A stretch of 64,000 bases of DNA from the NCBI GenBank assembly GCA_019914995.1, contig CM034131.1, forward strand, positions 2,170,001-2,234,000. The letters run 5' to 3'. Source of the stretch: Acanthochlamys bracteata. Lineage: Eukaryota; Streptophyta; Magnoliopsida; Pandanales; Velloziaceae. Shown here piece by piece: positions 1 through 14,700 of the stretch; position 1 is the first letter of the stretch; each line of letters starts with the position of its first letter. The position numbers and the translations under genes were made by a program. Under the pieces are notes generated by a model. The model worked only from the letters and a program-made list of their open reading frames with translations, did no database searches and had not been told where the DNA came from.

Positions 1-392
1 TCGAGGTTCAATTGAACCTCATCATGGATCTAGATTGCTCCTCCACAGCATCCACAAACATACATATATCATCCAGATGAAATATAACAAACATTTGACA
101 AATCAGGAATGTACAAGCAATATCCATGATGAGAGGAACCCCGCAGTGGAGACAACGAAGTCGAACAAGACATTAGGATTTACCCTAAACTGCTTGAACT
201 CAATCATAAATCACTACATATCAAAATGTTTGTAATTTACAGCACTTGGATATATACACTATACTAGGTCAAAGAAATATTGATCAAGCTATACAAACAC
301 CACTTCTAGAACCATTAGGTCATTATATCAAAATTTTGCAGTTAATGGGCCTAGTGAACAATTCCATAGCTCCTTCGCATACTATATGCATC
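1..392 (-). other. 3' flank of the VPS13 gene
   Basis: This stretch lies downstream of the VPS13 stop codon and should hold its 3' UTR. On the minus strand it is AT-rich and contains ATATAATG- and TATAGTGTATAT-type words, but no canonical AATAAA that I would call. I see no second gene here; the 66-codon ORF on the plus strand at 35-235 has no recognisable features. Confidence 0.5.
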
Positions 393-2725
393 TCAATGGA
401 GAGAAGATTTTGAAGGCAAACTTTTTTCAACCGGCTCAGAATGATTGGGCGCTACACCAAAAGTTGAATTAATAGGAATAGGACTTGGGACATCTTGACC
501 ACCGAACGCACCATGAGGCTCATACGGAAACCCTTCTGAACACTTGGAAGTATTAAAGGGGGTGTATGGTCGGGAGACTTTGTTTCTGTGAACATTCTGT
601 AATAGAAGTGTGGAAGTGTTTAGGATTAATTGACACCTTTTAATTCAAAAGAAAGAGTACAAGATAGTTCAATTTTGCTTCTTACTCTTGATGCATTTGG
701 GCCATAGGTATCAAGTGCTTCCTCAATTGAAGTAAATATTTGATTGGCCTGTTCAGAACCACGATTGCATTTAATTACGCGTGAGTTTTCTTTTGGCTCA
801 TTTGGTCTGGTTTGAAGATACAAAACAAGCCTTGATGGAGGTGAATCCGGACGATCTTTCTTTCCATGTGTCAGTTCCATTGTCATGAGCTCACCCCAAA
901 CAACATCCCACAACACTGAACAAGGATCTCTAGCAGGATTGAACTTCCTCTGTGCCATAATGTTTGCAGGTTGCTGAAATACAAACAAGGAAGAGTGTAG
1001 CTGCTTGCTTCACAGATAGGACACCTAGTGAGAAACTACAAAAAACTGCCAATTGAACTTACCTGTAGCAACAACACTCTTCTGTGTGTGATTAATAAGA
1101 TCTTTCCTTTTGGAAGAAGAAAATGATCTTCATAAGCATCCGAGAGTGCAAATTTGCCTCGGACTTTGAAAAGGTCAACTTGGCCAAAGAACGCACCAGA
1201 TTCAGCAAGTTGCAGGATAGCCTTCAAATGGAAGTTTAAATATAAGCATAAAGACACAGCAACAGTTAGAACTCCAAATTCGTGATCTTAGCAAGTAAAC
1301 AAATTCAGACAACAAACAATATTAAAGTGCAAACCAGATGAAGAAAATTATAAAACTGTTGCATGCAATGAGCACAATACTGAATATTGAAAGTACCAAA
1401 ACTAACATCATGACTGAAGGGGGTAAATTGACATATATGAAGCTGGATTATTATCTAAATAGCATGTCAAATTAAATGGAAAACCCAAACCAAGAAGAAA
1501 ATTACTTGTCCTGTTGCCTTGAATTCATCATAAGGGCGCAACAAATTATCCCCACTTATAGCTCGAGGAAGGCGCCTACGAAGCAACTGTTCTTCCAATG
1601 TAATAGCAGAAGCAATTCTCATCCTTACTGCATTAGCCCCCTCTGTAGTTTTTGATAAAAGATCAAGGACACCACTTACAGGCTGAGCAGCGGCACCAAT
1701 TATTCCCTTCCCCACACCCTGTACAAAACCCTCTACTCCAGAAGACTTTGCACCTTCGAGAGGCTTTGTCAGAATGCCAGTCACCCCCCTGAAAAGACCT
1801 TTTGCAAGGGCACCTCCTCCCTCCCTGATAATATCACCAAAGTCCTCAACACCTTTGTTATCCTAGAGAAAAAAGTGCAAAGTGATTGTAAAATTTACAC
1901 AACATAGATTCCAAGTATTGAAATTTGGCCCCACCTTATATCCATAGAAAAAGACTCACCTGTTTCTGGCGGCTCTGGATAAATTTCTTGTCCATAGACA
2001 ACGCTGCGACACCTTTACTCATGTGTCCAAGTGCACTACTTGCATTACCAAGAACGTCAACTCCAGATAGTAGTTGTAGAGGCTGACTGAGAATGTCCTT
2101 CTGAATGTTGGATATTGCAGCATTTATAAGAGCACTCTGACGCATGCATACACCTTCATGAAACCTTTGGTTAAGACGGACCTACAGAAAAACATCATAA
2201 ATGTTACATAACTATGTACTTCAAACTAAGATGTAGGTTGTAACTGAATTCAGTGACAGCTAGTGAAATGCATGGCTAAACAAGCTTCTTAACATTACAA
2301 ATTTGTCCCTTCAAACTCTATAGAATCACATCTAGGTTTGCAGAACACTTACTGGCATGTGCTCAGTGTTCCCCAAAGCAGTCATCAAAGAAGACCAGAA
2401 GCCGAGAACACCTTTTGGTCGTTGAGTTGGTGACATGGCCATTGATACTCTGAATCGGATTTCGGAAATATTCAAAACCCTGTAGTTAAAAAGAATTAGC
2501 AATTTAACATTCTACTAAAAAAAACAAGGAATAAAGAAGTGAGCTATGGATATCAATCCTCTTTTGAGACAGACATCCTACATACCCAATTTCTATTACA
2601 GGATCAACTGGAACAGCATTAGAAGAACTTGACATTCTACCGAACTTTACTTGCTGCAACATCTCATGCAGACGCCAAATAATTGGTTCATGAATGTTAA
2701 CCGAAAAGGTTAAGTTCTCGGGAAC
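393..2725 (-). other. VPS13: VPS13 exons 58-64: conserved C-terminus (aa 3779-4276)
   Basis: Exons in order are 2586-2725, 2353-2479, 1960-2181, 1506-1862, 1063-1221, 686-973 and 393-596. The Gly-rich block EDFGDIIREGGGALAKGLFR followed by GVTGILTKPLEGAKSSGVEG is nearly invariant in VPS13 and ATG2 proteins and marks the membrane-associating C-terminal helices. A PH-like end follows (ALSDAYEDHFLLPKGKILLI, then ELMTMELTHGKKDRPDSPPS). The last exon gives a 67-residue, Pro- and Ser-rich tail (RNKVSRPYTPFNTSK to KSSLH) that resembles the tail I recall from Arabidopsis, so the last exon is probably right. Confidence 0.92.
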
Positions 2726-5700
2726 CTGCCAAATAGCAGATGTCATTCCTGATGCATATTCTGGACCATATGAAGAATCTACAAAACTAGGTCAACATGA
2801 AGTAGCCAACCGTACTCTAAATGGCAATGAAAAGAAAACACATAATCATTTACACAATCAAAGGCCAGTTAATCTTGCCTGAGAAAAGAAATGACATAAA
2901 CTAATAATAATATTAAAGAAGATTTTCACCTGTACACCGAAGTATGGGTACATACAAAAATCTAGAGAGCCATTTTCTTGCATAGTCACTGAGAACTTGA
3001 GCACATAGTCCATCTCATCCGAAAGCCTTTGTGGCCTAAATAAAACAGGCATAGGACTAAATGGCAACTGATTGTCTACCTGGATACCTTGCATCCGTAA
3101 CTTGAATCTGCCATTGACCAACAATGCAGAATTAAGGAAATATCAAGCCTTAGAACTTACAGCAATAAGTCTTCCAGAAGGTAATGAAAGTTATCAAGTA
3201 GCATTTTGAGGAAATAAACTTTCAAAACAGCAATCGTATATTCCTTAGAAGTTACCTAGTTATCCCAGAACCCAAGCCATCTGAATATGAAACTACGAGA
3301 TTTTGCACTGAGAGGTACAAAATTTCCTCAGGCATATGATCTATAATGGACAAACCCAGTTCGGAGACCTCAAAAGCAACATGGAGTTCACTATTTGGTG
3401 CAGAAGTCGAATGTTTATAATCAATGACTGAAGGAAGAAACGGCGAAGATAGGACCTTTCCTCGCATGATCTCCAATGCATCATTGTTTGGCATCCAGTC
3501 ACTAATTCTTGCAACAAGTATCTTCCCCTCTCTCAACACTGTTACTCGTAGAGCCTTGGTAGGTCCTGTGGATGTCTGCAAAGGTTGATGATCCATGACC
3601 TCATCAATGTTGTACTTCAATGATGTCGAGAGATCTTCACCATCAACCAAAAGTTCCATAAGCCGCTGTCTACCAAGATCTTCCCAGAAAAAGGAAGAGG
3701 CAGCATTAGGAGGAAGTGGTTTCCAAGAATCATCATTCCCTCCAGCTTGGCGAAACAGCACAGGTAGAAACATTGAACGGTTTTCAATCCTGTTGACAGC
3801 ACAAGTAGGCCTTCAACATTCAGTAAGAGGAGGCAAAAGTAGAAGAATTGATTTGACTAATAATTAAGTAAAATCACCTATATGGGCTTGACAAAGTAAG
3901 TAAGGAGAACACAACTTCATATCTTGAACTTTTTGTGCCAGCACGCACTTCTGTTCTTAAATATAATATGCCATTCCCATGCTCATTTCTCAAGGATACC
4001 GATATTATTCCATCCTTCTCAATGCTAAAAGGGGCACTCCATTTATATCCATCAACTCGCAGCTTAAGACATTAACACAATAAAATGAGTATAGAAAGAT
4101 TTACTAAGCAAAATGAAAATGATTCAAGTAGGACAAACCTGCAAAAGTTCAGTTATTCCACTAGATTGCCATCTAAATAATTTTGGAAGATCAGTTGGAT
4201 GAAACCACTCCACAACATTGCATCCCAACTGACAGATACATAGGCTCTGTCCAATTCTATTGATAAATAGTGCTTGTGGTAGAAGACGAATAACCTGTGC
4301 ATTATTTTCATCTTAATCAACCAAAAGGCTCACAAAACTAAGAATTGCAATTAACTAAGAAGTGAAACAGAAAATGGAGTCTCTTATAAGAGGAGATGGA
4401 CAATTCTTTTCTCGTGAAATATAAAGATTGCAAGCTACTACAATGTCGATATGACAAGAAATAAATAAAAAACTTCAAATTATACTCAAATAAATAAAAG
4501 TCTACCTTTTACAAAAAATAAAAATCTACCTTTCACAAATTTATGACCAAATTAGTTTTTCCAAGGGTTTGTTTTCTGGAATTTGGAAACTTAGCTCTAA
4601 ATCTATATTTCTCTTTTTCTCTATTTTGTTTTGCAAACCTTTTATAAAATATTTCATGGGAGCAGATAATTCAGTACCAAGAAATTTGGAAGCAGCTTAT
4701 GGCATTAACTTCTATTTACATGACACTCTGACATAGAATGACGAAATGGACAGTACCGAAATATCTCCTAAAGGTTCCTGAACGCAACTGCTGCGACACA
4801 TTAATGATCATCTTTCCGTGATACTCTATGATTGCAGCTTCTTGGTTCCAACATGGAATAGAATGTACAAACATGCACTGGATTCATGATGCGATTACAA
4901 TTCTACTGCAAATCAACTAAGGTTCCTGGCCTACTCAGGTTTTCCAGAACATTCCTCCACTTGCCAGATCCACCCATGCAGTGAGGGTATGCTGTACTGA
5001 GAACCCTGGTTAAGCCAGCACATACTGTGCTGCCTAGCCAGTAGTATATGAATTGCTTTTGTTAGGTCAGACATGTGCAACTTGATAACCACTAGTAGCT
5101 GTCCAGTCAACACTGCATTCAGTCTTGTTTATCCATTGCTGAGCCAATTAAATACCCTTTGTCAATTAATACTAGTTTGCTTTAATTAAAAAAAAAAACT
5201 ATTTTTTGGTAAGGTCCAAGATTCATGAGGTTAATGAGAAGAAGATTGTTTTATTGATCAACCCAATATTCATATGCATAATGATGAGTTGCTTTCAGCT
5301 GAAAATCTGCAATAGATTGATTTGCAAGTTTTAACACTGTTTACATAGGTCGACAGGTTAGCAAAGCAATCATTCCAATGGAATCCCCCAAACCCAACTT
5401 GCTGAACCCATCTGTCTTTCCGTAGCTGATCAGTAACTGTACAGGCTGGGTTTAGGATTTACTTATCAAATAAGTTAACAGATGGCAATGTGTTGTAAAA
5501 TTCAAAACTGATATATCAGCTTAACATAACAACATACCAGAAATATACTAACGTTTAGTAACAGGCAGTTTTGGGATGAAACAGCTGTGGTGACCGCGAG
5601 TCTTAAAACCAGAAATGAGACCTATTGCTGGGTGATTATTGGTGATAATTACACCTCTTCCCCCCCCCCCCCCAACCAAAAAAAAAGAAAAAGGTATGAA

Positions 5701-8700
5701 GACATTAGTATGAACCTTAGTACGGTCAGATGCCATATTGATTTGCGCTGACAATTTATAGTAGGATCCGTCAGAATCATAGACATTTGTATCAACTCTC
5801 TCCTGCAAAACCGACACTTGTAAGCCCTACCTCAAAAGGAATTATGCAACCAGATGTTATTGGGTGCCAATAGTGAGTTATATCAAATCGCATCTTACCT
5901 TGCTTTCAAGGTCAAAAAGTGAGATTCCAGGGCTGTAGTGTTGGGAATTTTGCACAGCGATGGAAATACCAACTCGTGTTGCAAAGAATGAATCACTACG
6001 AGATGGGAAAGGCGAAACTGGGCTCCGGTTTACATAGTCTTGTGGAGACAGCATGACAACTTCTTGATTAGAATCTTCAAATACATCAAGTATTTGAATG
6101 TTTTTCTTTAAGCTATAACTTTTTCTGTCAAGTGCTTTTGATGAGTTTCTCAGGGCAAATTTTGCAGATTTAACTGCCTTAGATATCGCAAGAGAATCCC
6201 CCTCACTGTTCTCTAGTGGTTCAACTTCCACAATCCGGTATGCCAATGGAACAAGAGAATCATTACGAATCCAATAAGGAACAAAAAATCTGACAGTTTT
6301 CTGTGCAGCATCAGCACCTCCCATGTCATACTCAAGACTCACACGCAACCTCCTGGAAGAATATAAAAACCAAAGTTATGCTTAGCATGTGTCCTTCCAG
6401 TTGCAATTACCAAACACTAAACTTGCACATATTGTAGAGAGAAAGATAAAATTTTAGTTCTTGAAAACAGAAGGTAATCTGAGCTTGTACTTTAGCCTCA
6501 AGATATAATGCTTAGCTTTATCTAGCTAAATGATAATAATACATTTGTGAAAAAAACTTAACAATAATCCATCATAAGAACAGCACCAAAGATCTAAAAG
6601 AGAAAAATAAGGGCTGATTTGTCAATAAAGTCAAACACTAAGTAGTAGTAGTGCACTGCACCCCTAGAATAAAAACTATGAAAAGAATTCAGAAAGGGCC
6701 ACATGGAAATGATAAAAAAAAAGATATACTTGCATAGTTCACTGCAACAACTAAAGAATGACTAGAAAAAACAGAACTAAATATATTAAGAAAAACTGAT
6801 AAAATCAAAATTATATGCGCTTGTAGAAAACGATCATTGAGAAAAAATATAGAGGAAGTTCAACTTTGTTGGCATGTACAACTCAAAAGGCATAGTTTTC
6901 CTTAAAACAATTTTGCGGCCACACATACTTGACAGTTCCTGCTTTTCTCAAGGACTTGTTGAGATTGGAATATGCATGAAATTAAATTTTACTTATAGAA
7001 GTGTCCGAGAACAATCTTACTTTATCTTTTATCACTAATTTACAGCCTTCCTCTTGTCTCTAACTTCAGTTAAACTTGGATTCGCAAAATACTAGTACGA
7101 AATAATTAATTCAGTCAAAGCCTGAATGAATATTTGTTTATCATCTTAAAAGATAAGTGTTGAATAATTAATTCAGTTAAACATGTGCATGCAGTTTGAC
7201 AAAATGATAGAGCGATCAGTGTTGCATTTTTTTTTGTGCTAATTTAATGTAGGTGTACAATTTGAGCTTTGCTCTTCTTTGGAGTATTTTAGTTATCACA
7301 TCAGAATAATCAAAGTATGGAAAACAATAGTGGTTAGCGTAGGCAATGTTGAACGCTAAAATGTTGGTGATCAAAGTGACTATGAGTGGGCACTGGCAAT
7401 ATTAATCCTAATTTCTAATACAAAGCTACTATTGCAGAAAACATTCTCTTTAGATATAGAAATGAGTAACAAAACCTGTTGTTTTGTTTCTGTATCATCC
7501 AGAAGAATGACAAGCGCTCGGGAGATGCCATATCCATAATTAGTATAGCCTCCTGAATACACAAAGTTGAGTAGTTTACAAACTGAACACAGAGTAGGAC
7601 TTCTGTCAACGACCAAAAACCTTATTAAAAAATCCTTGTGTACCTTTTCAAGAACCCAACCTCCTTGAACAAACAGCGTCAAAAAGATTGGTCTTCTTAA
7701 ATCAGCTGAATATATTAAAATGTTTCCACCTGATGAGACAATGCCATGTTGTCGTTCAACCATATTCCCATCAGCAACCTTTTCCCAAATACAGTATTCC
7801 GCGTAACAAGGAAGCTTATTCTCCAATTTTAGGGCAGAACTAATGGATAGCTTCCAATCATAAACAGGAGCATTCAGTTCTGTATGTAGAACTGAAGCAT
7901 CAATGCCAACACTAAACCAAAAAAGATTTTTAGAGGAGCTTGAGACACAGTAAAACAGCAGATCCTTTTTCTCTAGCTGGTTCAACCTGAGACCGGCATC
8001 ACTCGAGGAAAAGTTTCCATTCTTCCCTGTGTCTTTTCTTAAATTAAGAGTTTGCTGATTAACAGATTGGTCCCTTCCAGCTCTGAGGGTGGCTGTTTGG
8101 CCCCAAGAATATTCTTGCTCACTAGATTCGACAAAAGGACGAATTTGCATGCACAAATCACTATTGCTTACCATGCTTCTCCAAGGCAGAACAGCAGAGG
8201 ATCCAGGACTTACTACCGCAACAACACTCCTTGTGCCATCATCATTGTAGTGAAGTACTGGCTGCCTCTTACGCACCCAACGCCTCCGGCGGACAAAACA
8301 CGAAGGAGATCTTGAAGATGAATTTTGTGATAGTGGAGGCCATTTAAAACTTTGGAAATCAGTTCCATATCCCCATCCTTCACTATCCAATGATGGGGAT
8401 TTGTCAATAGTCCAAGCAGAGATCCATCGCCAACCAGAGGGGAGGGGAGGCTCAAAAAAATCCTTCACAAAGGAACAGAATAGTTCAGCTAAGGAGCACG
8501 TCTCCATGTGTGTATCAAATTAGATCTCCGGGACAATTTGCTACCAAATGCATCTCAATAAATGTCTTACCTTCGATGAATATGAAAAGTCTCTTGTACT
8601 CCACTGACCAGGATGACTGCCTTCTTGGTCAGACTGGCTTCCCCAACCTCCAGCTGGTTGACGTCTCTGATTCTCAAAGATCTCTTCAGTAACAACTGCT

Positions 8701-11700
8701 GCATTTTCAGCTCTTACCTTCATTGAAGAGTCCACAAGACCAGTTGCTGGGCATACTGACACCTCGAACTTAACATCAGAGTCATTCAAAATAGTTGCAA
8801 GGGACCTCAGAATTCCATGCTTTTTCCCATTTTTTATAACAACCTCAAAAGCAAAAGGGCATTTATCTAATGATTTCGGGGCTACAGATAAAGGGAGAAA
8901 TGATGCAAAATTCTCCCATGGTCCCTCAGGGCCAAGTCCAATCCAGAAGCCAATATCACTAAAATTATTGACCACACTTTCAGTTGGACTTTTGAAATCT
9001 GTATCACATTTTCGCTCAAATTTAGTGGTAGATATTACCAACAAACCAAAGTTTGATTGTTCCTTGTCAGCATCAAATTTTCCCTGCGTAAACTGGTTAT
9101 CTACTCATGTTAGCACTTACAAAATGCTATATAAAAAATCACATGAAACATCTGGTAAGATATATGCTATTTACCTTCCTCTTAAGTGGATATGAGGTTC
9201 TCTGTTGTACATTGGCTGCTTGCTGCACTATCCTAATTGAAGTAGCTCGTTTGAGTGTATTGGCACCACTGCCAATAGGAATAGACAGTGCACCTACAAC
9301 TTCCCCTTAATCATAAAGAAATACTTTTAGATGGAAATGTTATCTTAAAAGGCATATACTTCATGTTCAAAAGCAGATATCAGTTTAAAATATTTCTATT
9401 TAAATGTTTAAGATGATGTGTTGACGTTAAATTTACAGTAACTTGCAGGTTTACATAAAGAATGCAACAGAGATGACCTTGTATCTGAAATCAGACATTA
9501 TAACAGTTCAACTCATCAATTGGACAGGAATAAGATTGCAGTTTGCTCAAAAAGGAAAAGAGAACACAAAATGTAAGAAAACTTTATGGCGTCTGTTACT
9601 TTGACGATGTGAGATACAAATCTAAAACAGATGGGTTAAATGAAACTTAGTGAAATGAAAACTGAGAAAGTGTCTATATATGCGTAGCACTGGACCTTAA
9701 TGAAGGCAGGAAGGAACGGTGTTTGACTCCTTTAGTACAACTAAACAGAAAATCCCTCCCCTAAAAATTTAGAGTATGTCAATGTCTTCTTGACCACACC
9801 AGCATTAGGACTAAAGAACATTGATAAAGAAAAGCAAACAGAGAAACTTCGTCAGTGGCTCAGTGCTTGTTTATTTTATTCTTGCTCAATAGTCGCATAG
9901 ATCTTTTTCCTAATAATACTGCATAATTATATTACTCCTTTAATGATTAAGTTCTCTTTTAGTTTATGAACTAAACATATGAATCTTTAGTTTCCTTTAG
10001 TTTCTTGCTTTGGTTATCAAGTCTGCCAGTATCAACCACAGAGATGAACTAATCCAGCTCATGCTAGGGAGGGGGAGGGTGGCCTTAAACTCACGCAAGC
10101 ACAAACCATTTCATACTGCTTAAGTTCCAATTCATTTTTATTGACTATTGCATTCTAACAAAATAGGTCAAAAATGGGTCAAATCATGAATCTATAATGG
10201 AGAGGTACATCAAATACCTATATCTTAAAGAAAGGAATAAAGTTCCAACCAGTGGAATGAGACAAGAGTCTACATATAAAAATTAGATGATACTTATTTG
10301 CAGAAGATGAAAACATAGGAGGAAGTTTACCAAGTAGGCGGAAGATGTATCTTGGATATTGTTAAAAAAAAAGAAAAACAAGAATACCTTTCCCAGCTTT
10401 TGAAGCAAGATTTGTGACTTCAATTTCTAGCGTAGCCTCTCCCTGGAATCAATTTTCAGAGCATTAAACTTCACATAAATGAGTCAACAACAATAACAGC
10501 AAAAATATTTTTTAATAAATTTGCAAACACATATTCCGGGAAAACTAATCATTATAATTAAGCACATATAATTATATACTATGTATATATAAGTAAGAAT
10601 GTATATCCTTACTTAATAGTAAACATTCTCTACTAGACACAAAAACCCATAATTCTGCAATTTGATGCCCGATGTACAGCCAATGATGCTGGTCTTTTCA
10701 TAAATTCATGTAATAAAAGAGGAACCTAAGAAATCTTACTACTCAAGATCTGGACAGATGAGTAATGTAACGGTTATTGGTTTTACCACTATAAAATTGG
10801 TGGTGGGTAAAAATCTTTAAGAGCCAATGGACAGATGAAGGACATGATCTGGACAGTTATAGGGCTGCAGGGACATGGTAGATTTTCCTGGACCTATATA
10901 TGATATCTAAATATAAACTACTTACTATAGAATTGAGTTGGATCATGGTACATATTTAACTCTAAGGGTGCTAATAAAGCATTGCAAAAAGCCCAAGAAC
11001 TCATGAAGTACCAAAGAGGATCAATTAAGGACACTAGTTAGTACCTAGCATTGAAATGTCACATAGTAACAATATGGTGTGTCCACAAAAAAGAGAAGCA
11101 TCTCCGTGTATTGAAATTGTTAGAGATAGACTCAACAATGAAGGTCTCCATGTATTTAACAACATTTCACCTGAACCAGATTTCCTACTTGACGTATAGC
11201 AATTAAAAGCATTAAATGGTACAATTAGGAAAACTGTCATGTAAATGTTTAAGAGCTTAGCAAACACAAAAACATCAGCATAAAAAAATGCAAAGATAGA
11301 AGGAAGCATGAGAAGATAAGAGTGTGATAGGTAGAAAATTTTAGGAGTATGCATGAAGGACCTCTATACTACATTTTTAGACGTCTAGAAATCAGCAATA
11401 AATGATTTTGAAGGTTGTACATCTAGATTAATTAACATACCAACCTTACTTTGGAATTACACTTCTCTACGTACCCTGTCGTAAGCTTTTTCTAAATCTA
11501 TAAGAGTCATATATAGGCCTTGCTCATTTTCTCTGTTGTTCCATCAATCTCCTGAGATAAATTACTTTCATAGTAGATCTCTCTAGCATAAAACCAAATT
11601 GATTATCTGAAAATTTTGAATTACATCTTAATCTATGCTCAATAACTCTCGATGCAAGTTCCACTGTCTCGTGCTACGTGTTTCATTAGATTTGTTATGT

Positions 11701-14700
11701 CTCTCCTTTTTTAAATACCATATCCAACACAACTAGCCTATATTGTGCAATTAAACTCTCTTAAAAGATTACGTTACAATTCCTACAGGATTACCTATCT
11801 GGGCGCCTATTGAATATATAATCTATTTGGTTGCGTGTTTGCCCATTCCTATAGGTTATAAGGTGAGTATCTCGTTTTTTTTATTTAAATAAGTATTCGT
11901 TAACACCAAATCATAAGAAACTAAAATCCAAGATGGTATAACCTTCCTCATTACGATCTCCATAACAAAATTTCCGTGAACTCTTTCATGCACTATGTTA
12001 TCTTTCCTTATGTGGCCATTCAAAACACCTCCAATAAAAATTTTATCATGTCTAGGAATTGCCTGGATTAACCTATCAATATCGTCCCAAAACTGTTATT
12101 TTGGGACTATGTCTAGTCTTATCTAAAGGGCATAGCTAACAATACTAACCGACTCCTCCCCTAAAAAAACAGTTAACTAATATAATACTACGTCCTACCC
12201 ATTTCACCTCAACAACCTCATTTTTAAACCTGCTTCAATAATAATTCCTACACTATTCATATTCTTCACTTTACATGTATACAAAGTTTACAATCTATGT
12301 TTTCTATTTCTCTTACCTTCTCACCACCCACTTAACTTCTTGTATGCAAGCAATGCTAGCCTTCCTTCTACGCATTATCTCAACCAATTAAAGATTTACC
12401 TGTCAATGTTCCACTATTTCAAGTTCCTAATTTGACCCTATTATCATGAACTAGCTTCTTTAGCTGCTTCTATCTACTAGATCACAGTAGCCCTTACTTA
12501 ATTGTCGACATTCCCGAGTGATGGGATGTCGTGTGCCTTCAGGAGCATGCTCTAGCACATCCTTGCTCATTTATTGCTACACTCGGGCTTCGTGCAGTGC
12601 GTCGCTAGTAAGGTACAACGTTGGATTAAATGGATTCATGTTATTAGAATTGACAAAATTTTACGCTAGTTGTAAACCTACTGCAACCCCTCTCCTTTAT
12701 CTAGGCTTGGGACTGGCTACGGAAAAAACATAGATGGGTGAGAGATTAAGTCACCATAAATTAAGATGGATAACTTGGAAGTCGCTACTTGGGTAACATA
12801 GAAGCTGACAAAGGCATTCAAGTACCCTTCTTCCTGAATTTGAGTCTTGCCGTTCTTTTGCATGTCTAAGCAAGCAGAACTGGATATCCTTCATATATCA
12901 GCCATTTCAAGCTATGTCTATACATCGTTTAACATCCAAACTTACTAGATGAACTAAAGTTAGGATATTAAGATACGTGAAAAATAAATAGCAAACAACA
13001 CGAACTAGAAATTAAAGGTTCTTACATTCTTGGGGACCTCAAATATGAAAAGTTCATTCCATTTGGCATGTCCCTCAGCAGAATCAGCTTTGGTGATGAT
13101 AGAAGGCTTAACACAGCGAGTCCTTGCACTTTGTGGGAATAGCTTATACAGATCTGATGCTTTTCTATCAATTAACAGTCTCAAGGCACAAAAGTATTCG
13201 TGGCTATTGCCATCATTCACAATAGGCAGCCCCTTCAAGCAAAACAGAGTAAAGTTCACTTCCTATAAAGTAGAACATAACATAGAGTGTTAAAACCATA
13301 AGACAAAGAGGGCAGGGCATCAAGTACAAACCTTAGATTCAATAATATGTATGGCAACATAATAGCGTGTTTCACCCAATTTACTTATGACATTCAGCCT
13401 ATCAGAGAAACTGATAGGTGGAATCAGAAATGATGTCTGTGTGTTGTTTTGCAATAGCTCTATATCGTCTGAAACTTGCTCCACTGTTTTCAAATAGACA
13501 TCACAACCCAGTTTATTCTCTAGGGATATTTTCTGAAACTCATCTTCTTCTAATGCGGAAAAAGATGGATCTTTTTGTTCCATGATTTCTCCAGCACCCT
13601 GACATGGTCTTTACTTGTAAATGCTAACAAGCTTATAATAATATAAACAAATGCCAATCACTACTAAAAAAGGCTACCTCACTCCTTTGAGAGGATCTTC
13701 CCTCAATATCATTTTGTCTACGCCAAGAAAGAACAGATTCAACAAGGTTCTCAAGATTTGCAGCTGTGATATTGAGATTCAGACTTGATGTTGCAGCAAT
13801 ACGAAGTCGTTTACCAACTTTTGATTGAAAAAGCTCATTTCTTTCATAGGTCTCCAACCTAACGATACAGAGGAGACAGGTTACTTATTCCTACAACATA
13901 GCCTACCTCCAAAGTAATATCCACAATAATAGAGCTAGTTCGACCTTGTGTAACAGATACATAGATATAACCATGTAAAGGTAACAAGATTAAATAAAAA
14001 TATAACTTAGGAAACATGTTAAGTATTATTACTTAAAAATTCCATCAAATGGTTCAAGAAGAGGCTCCCAGGCTTGTAATTGTCTGTTAAATGTAGATGC
14101 AGCAATTGAACATATGAGTATTGCACTCAAGGCTTCCAGCTGTCCATGTGTTGCTAAATTTATGCCCGTGATTGTAGTATCAAAAAATGGTGTCATCTGC
14201 CATTTTTCAGACAGAACAAGATTCATAAGAAGAGCATAATTAAATATGATATGGAAATCCATTTCTTCAATTATCTAAAGTACAAACCATTCCATAGAAG
14301 CTATCCAAAATACTGATCGATAAGGATCCTAGTTTCATATCAGCACTTATATTTTCACGTGCTTTTGGCTTCACATAATCACTTATACTATAAGCCAAAC
14401 GCCCAGAAGGCCTTTTGAGATCAGATCGCGCAAGAAAAGTTGATGCCTGAAACATTTAAGACCAATTTAGAGAGGCATAACAAGAATTTCAGATGTGAGG
14501 AGTCCTTGTCTAAACATGCGACATAAAGAAAATTACCTGATTGTTAACCTTCCAAATGCTCCAACAGTTTGTTCCCTTCGAACTGGATGATCTAGATATA
14601 GGCTCTTCAGAAACATCAACCTGGTTAACCAAATCTATCCTTGGACAGGAAACAAGATCCGTCTGCGGCATGTCATCTGTTCTACTAACTATGCATCCCA

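Larger units (their letters stand above)
8571..13598 (-). other. VPS13: VPS13 exons 45-49: C2 domain segment (aa 2558-2948)
   Basis: Exons in order are 13332-13598, 13026-13232, 10388-10442, 9175-9305 and 8571-9083. YYVAIHIIESKGLP, VNDGNSHEYFCALRLLIDRK, WNELFIFEVPKN and LEIEVTNLASKAGKGEVVGA follow the order of C2 strands, at about residues 2,632-2,755. The acidic loop residues typical of calcium binding are only partly present (an Asp in VNDGNS), so calcium dependence is uncertain even though the family is often named calcium-dependent lipid-binding. Intron 46, within the C2 coding part, holds the broken RTE LINE. Confidence 0.9.

Noticed and set aside
35-235. 66-codon plus-strand ORF at the left edge
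   Set aside because: It lies in the 3' flank of the VPS13 gene, has no recognisable domain and an amino-acid mix typical of chance translation.
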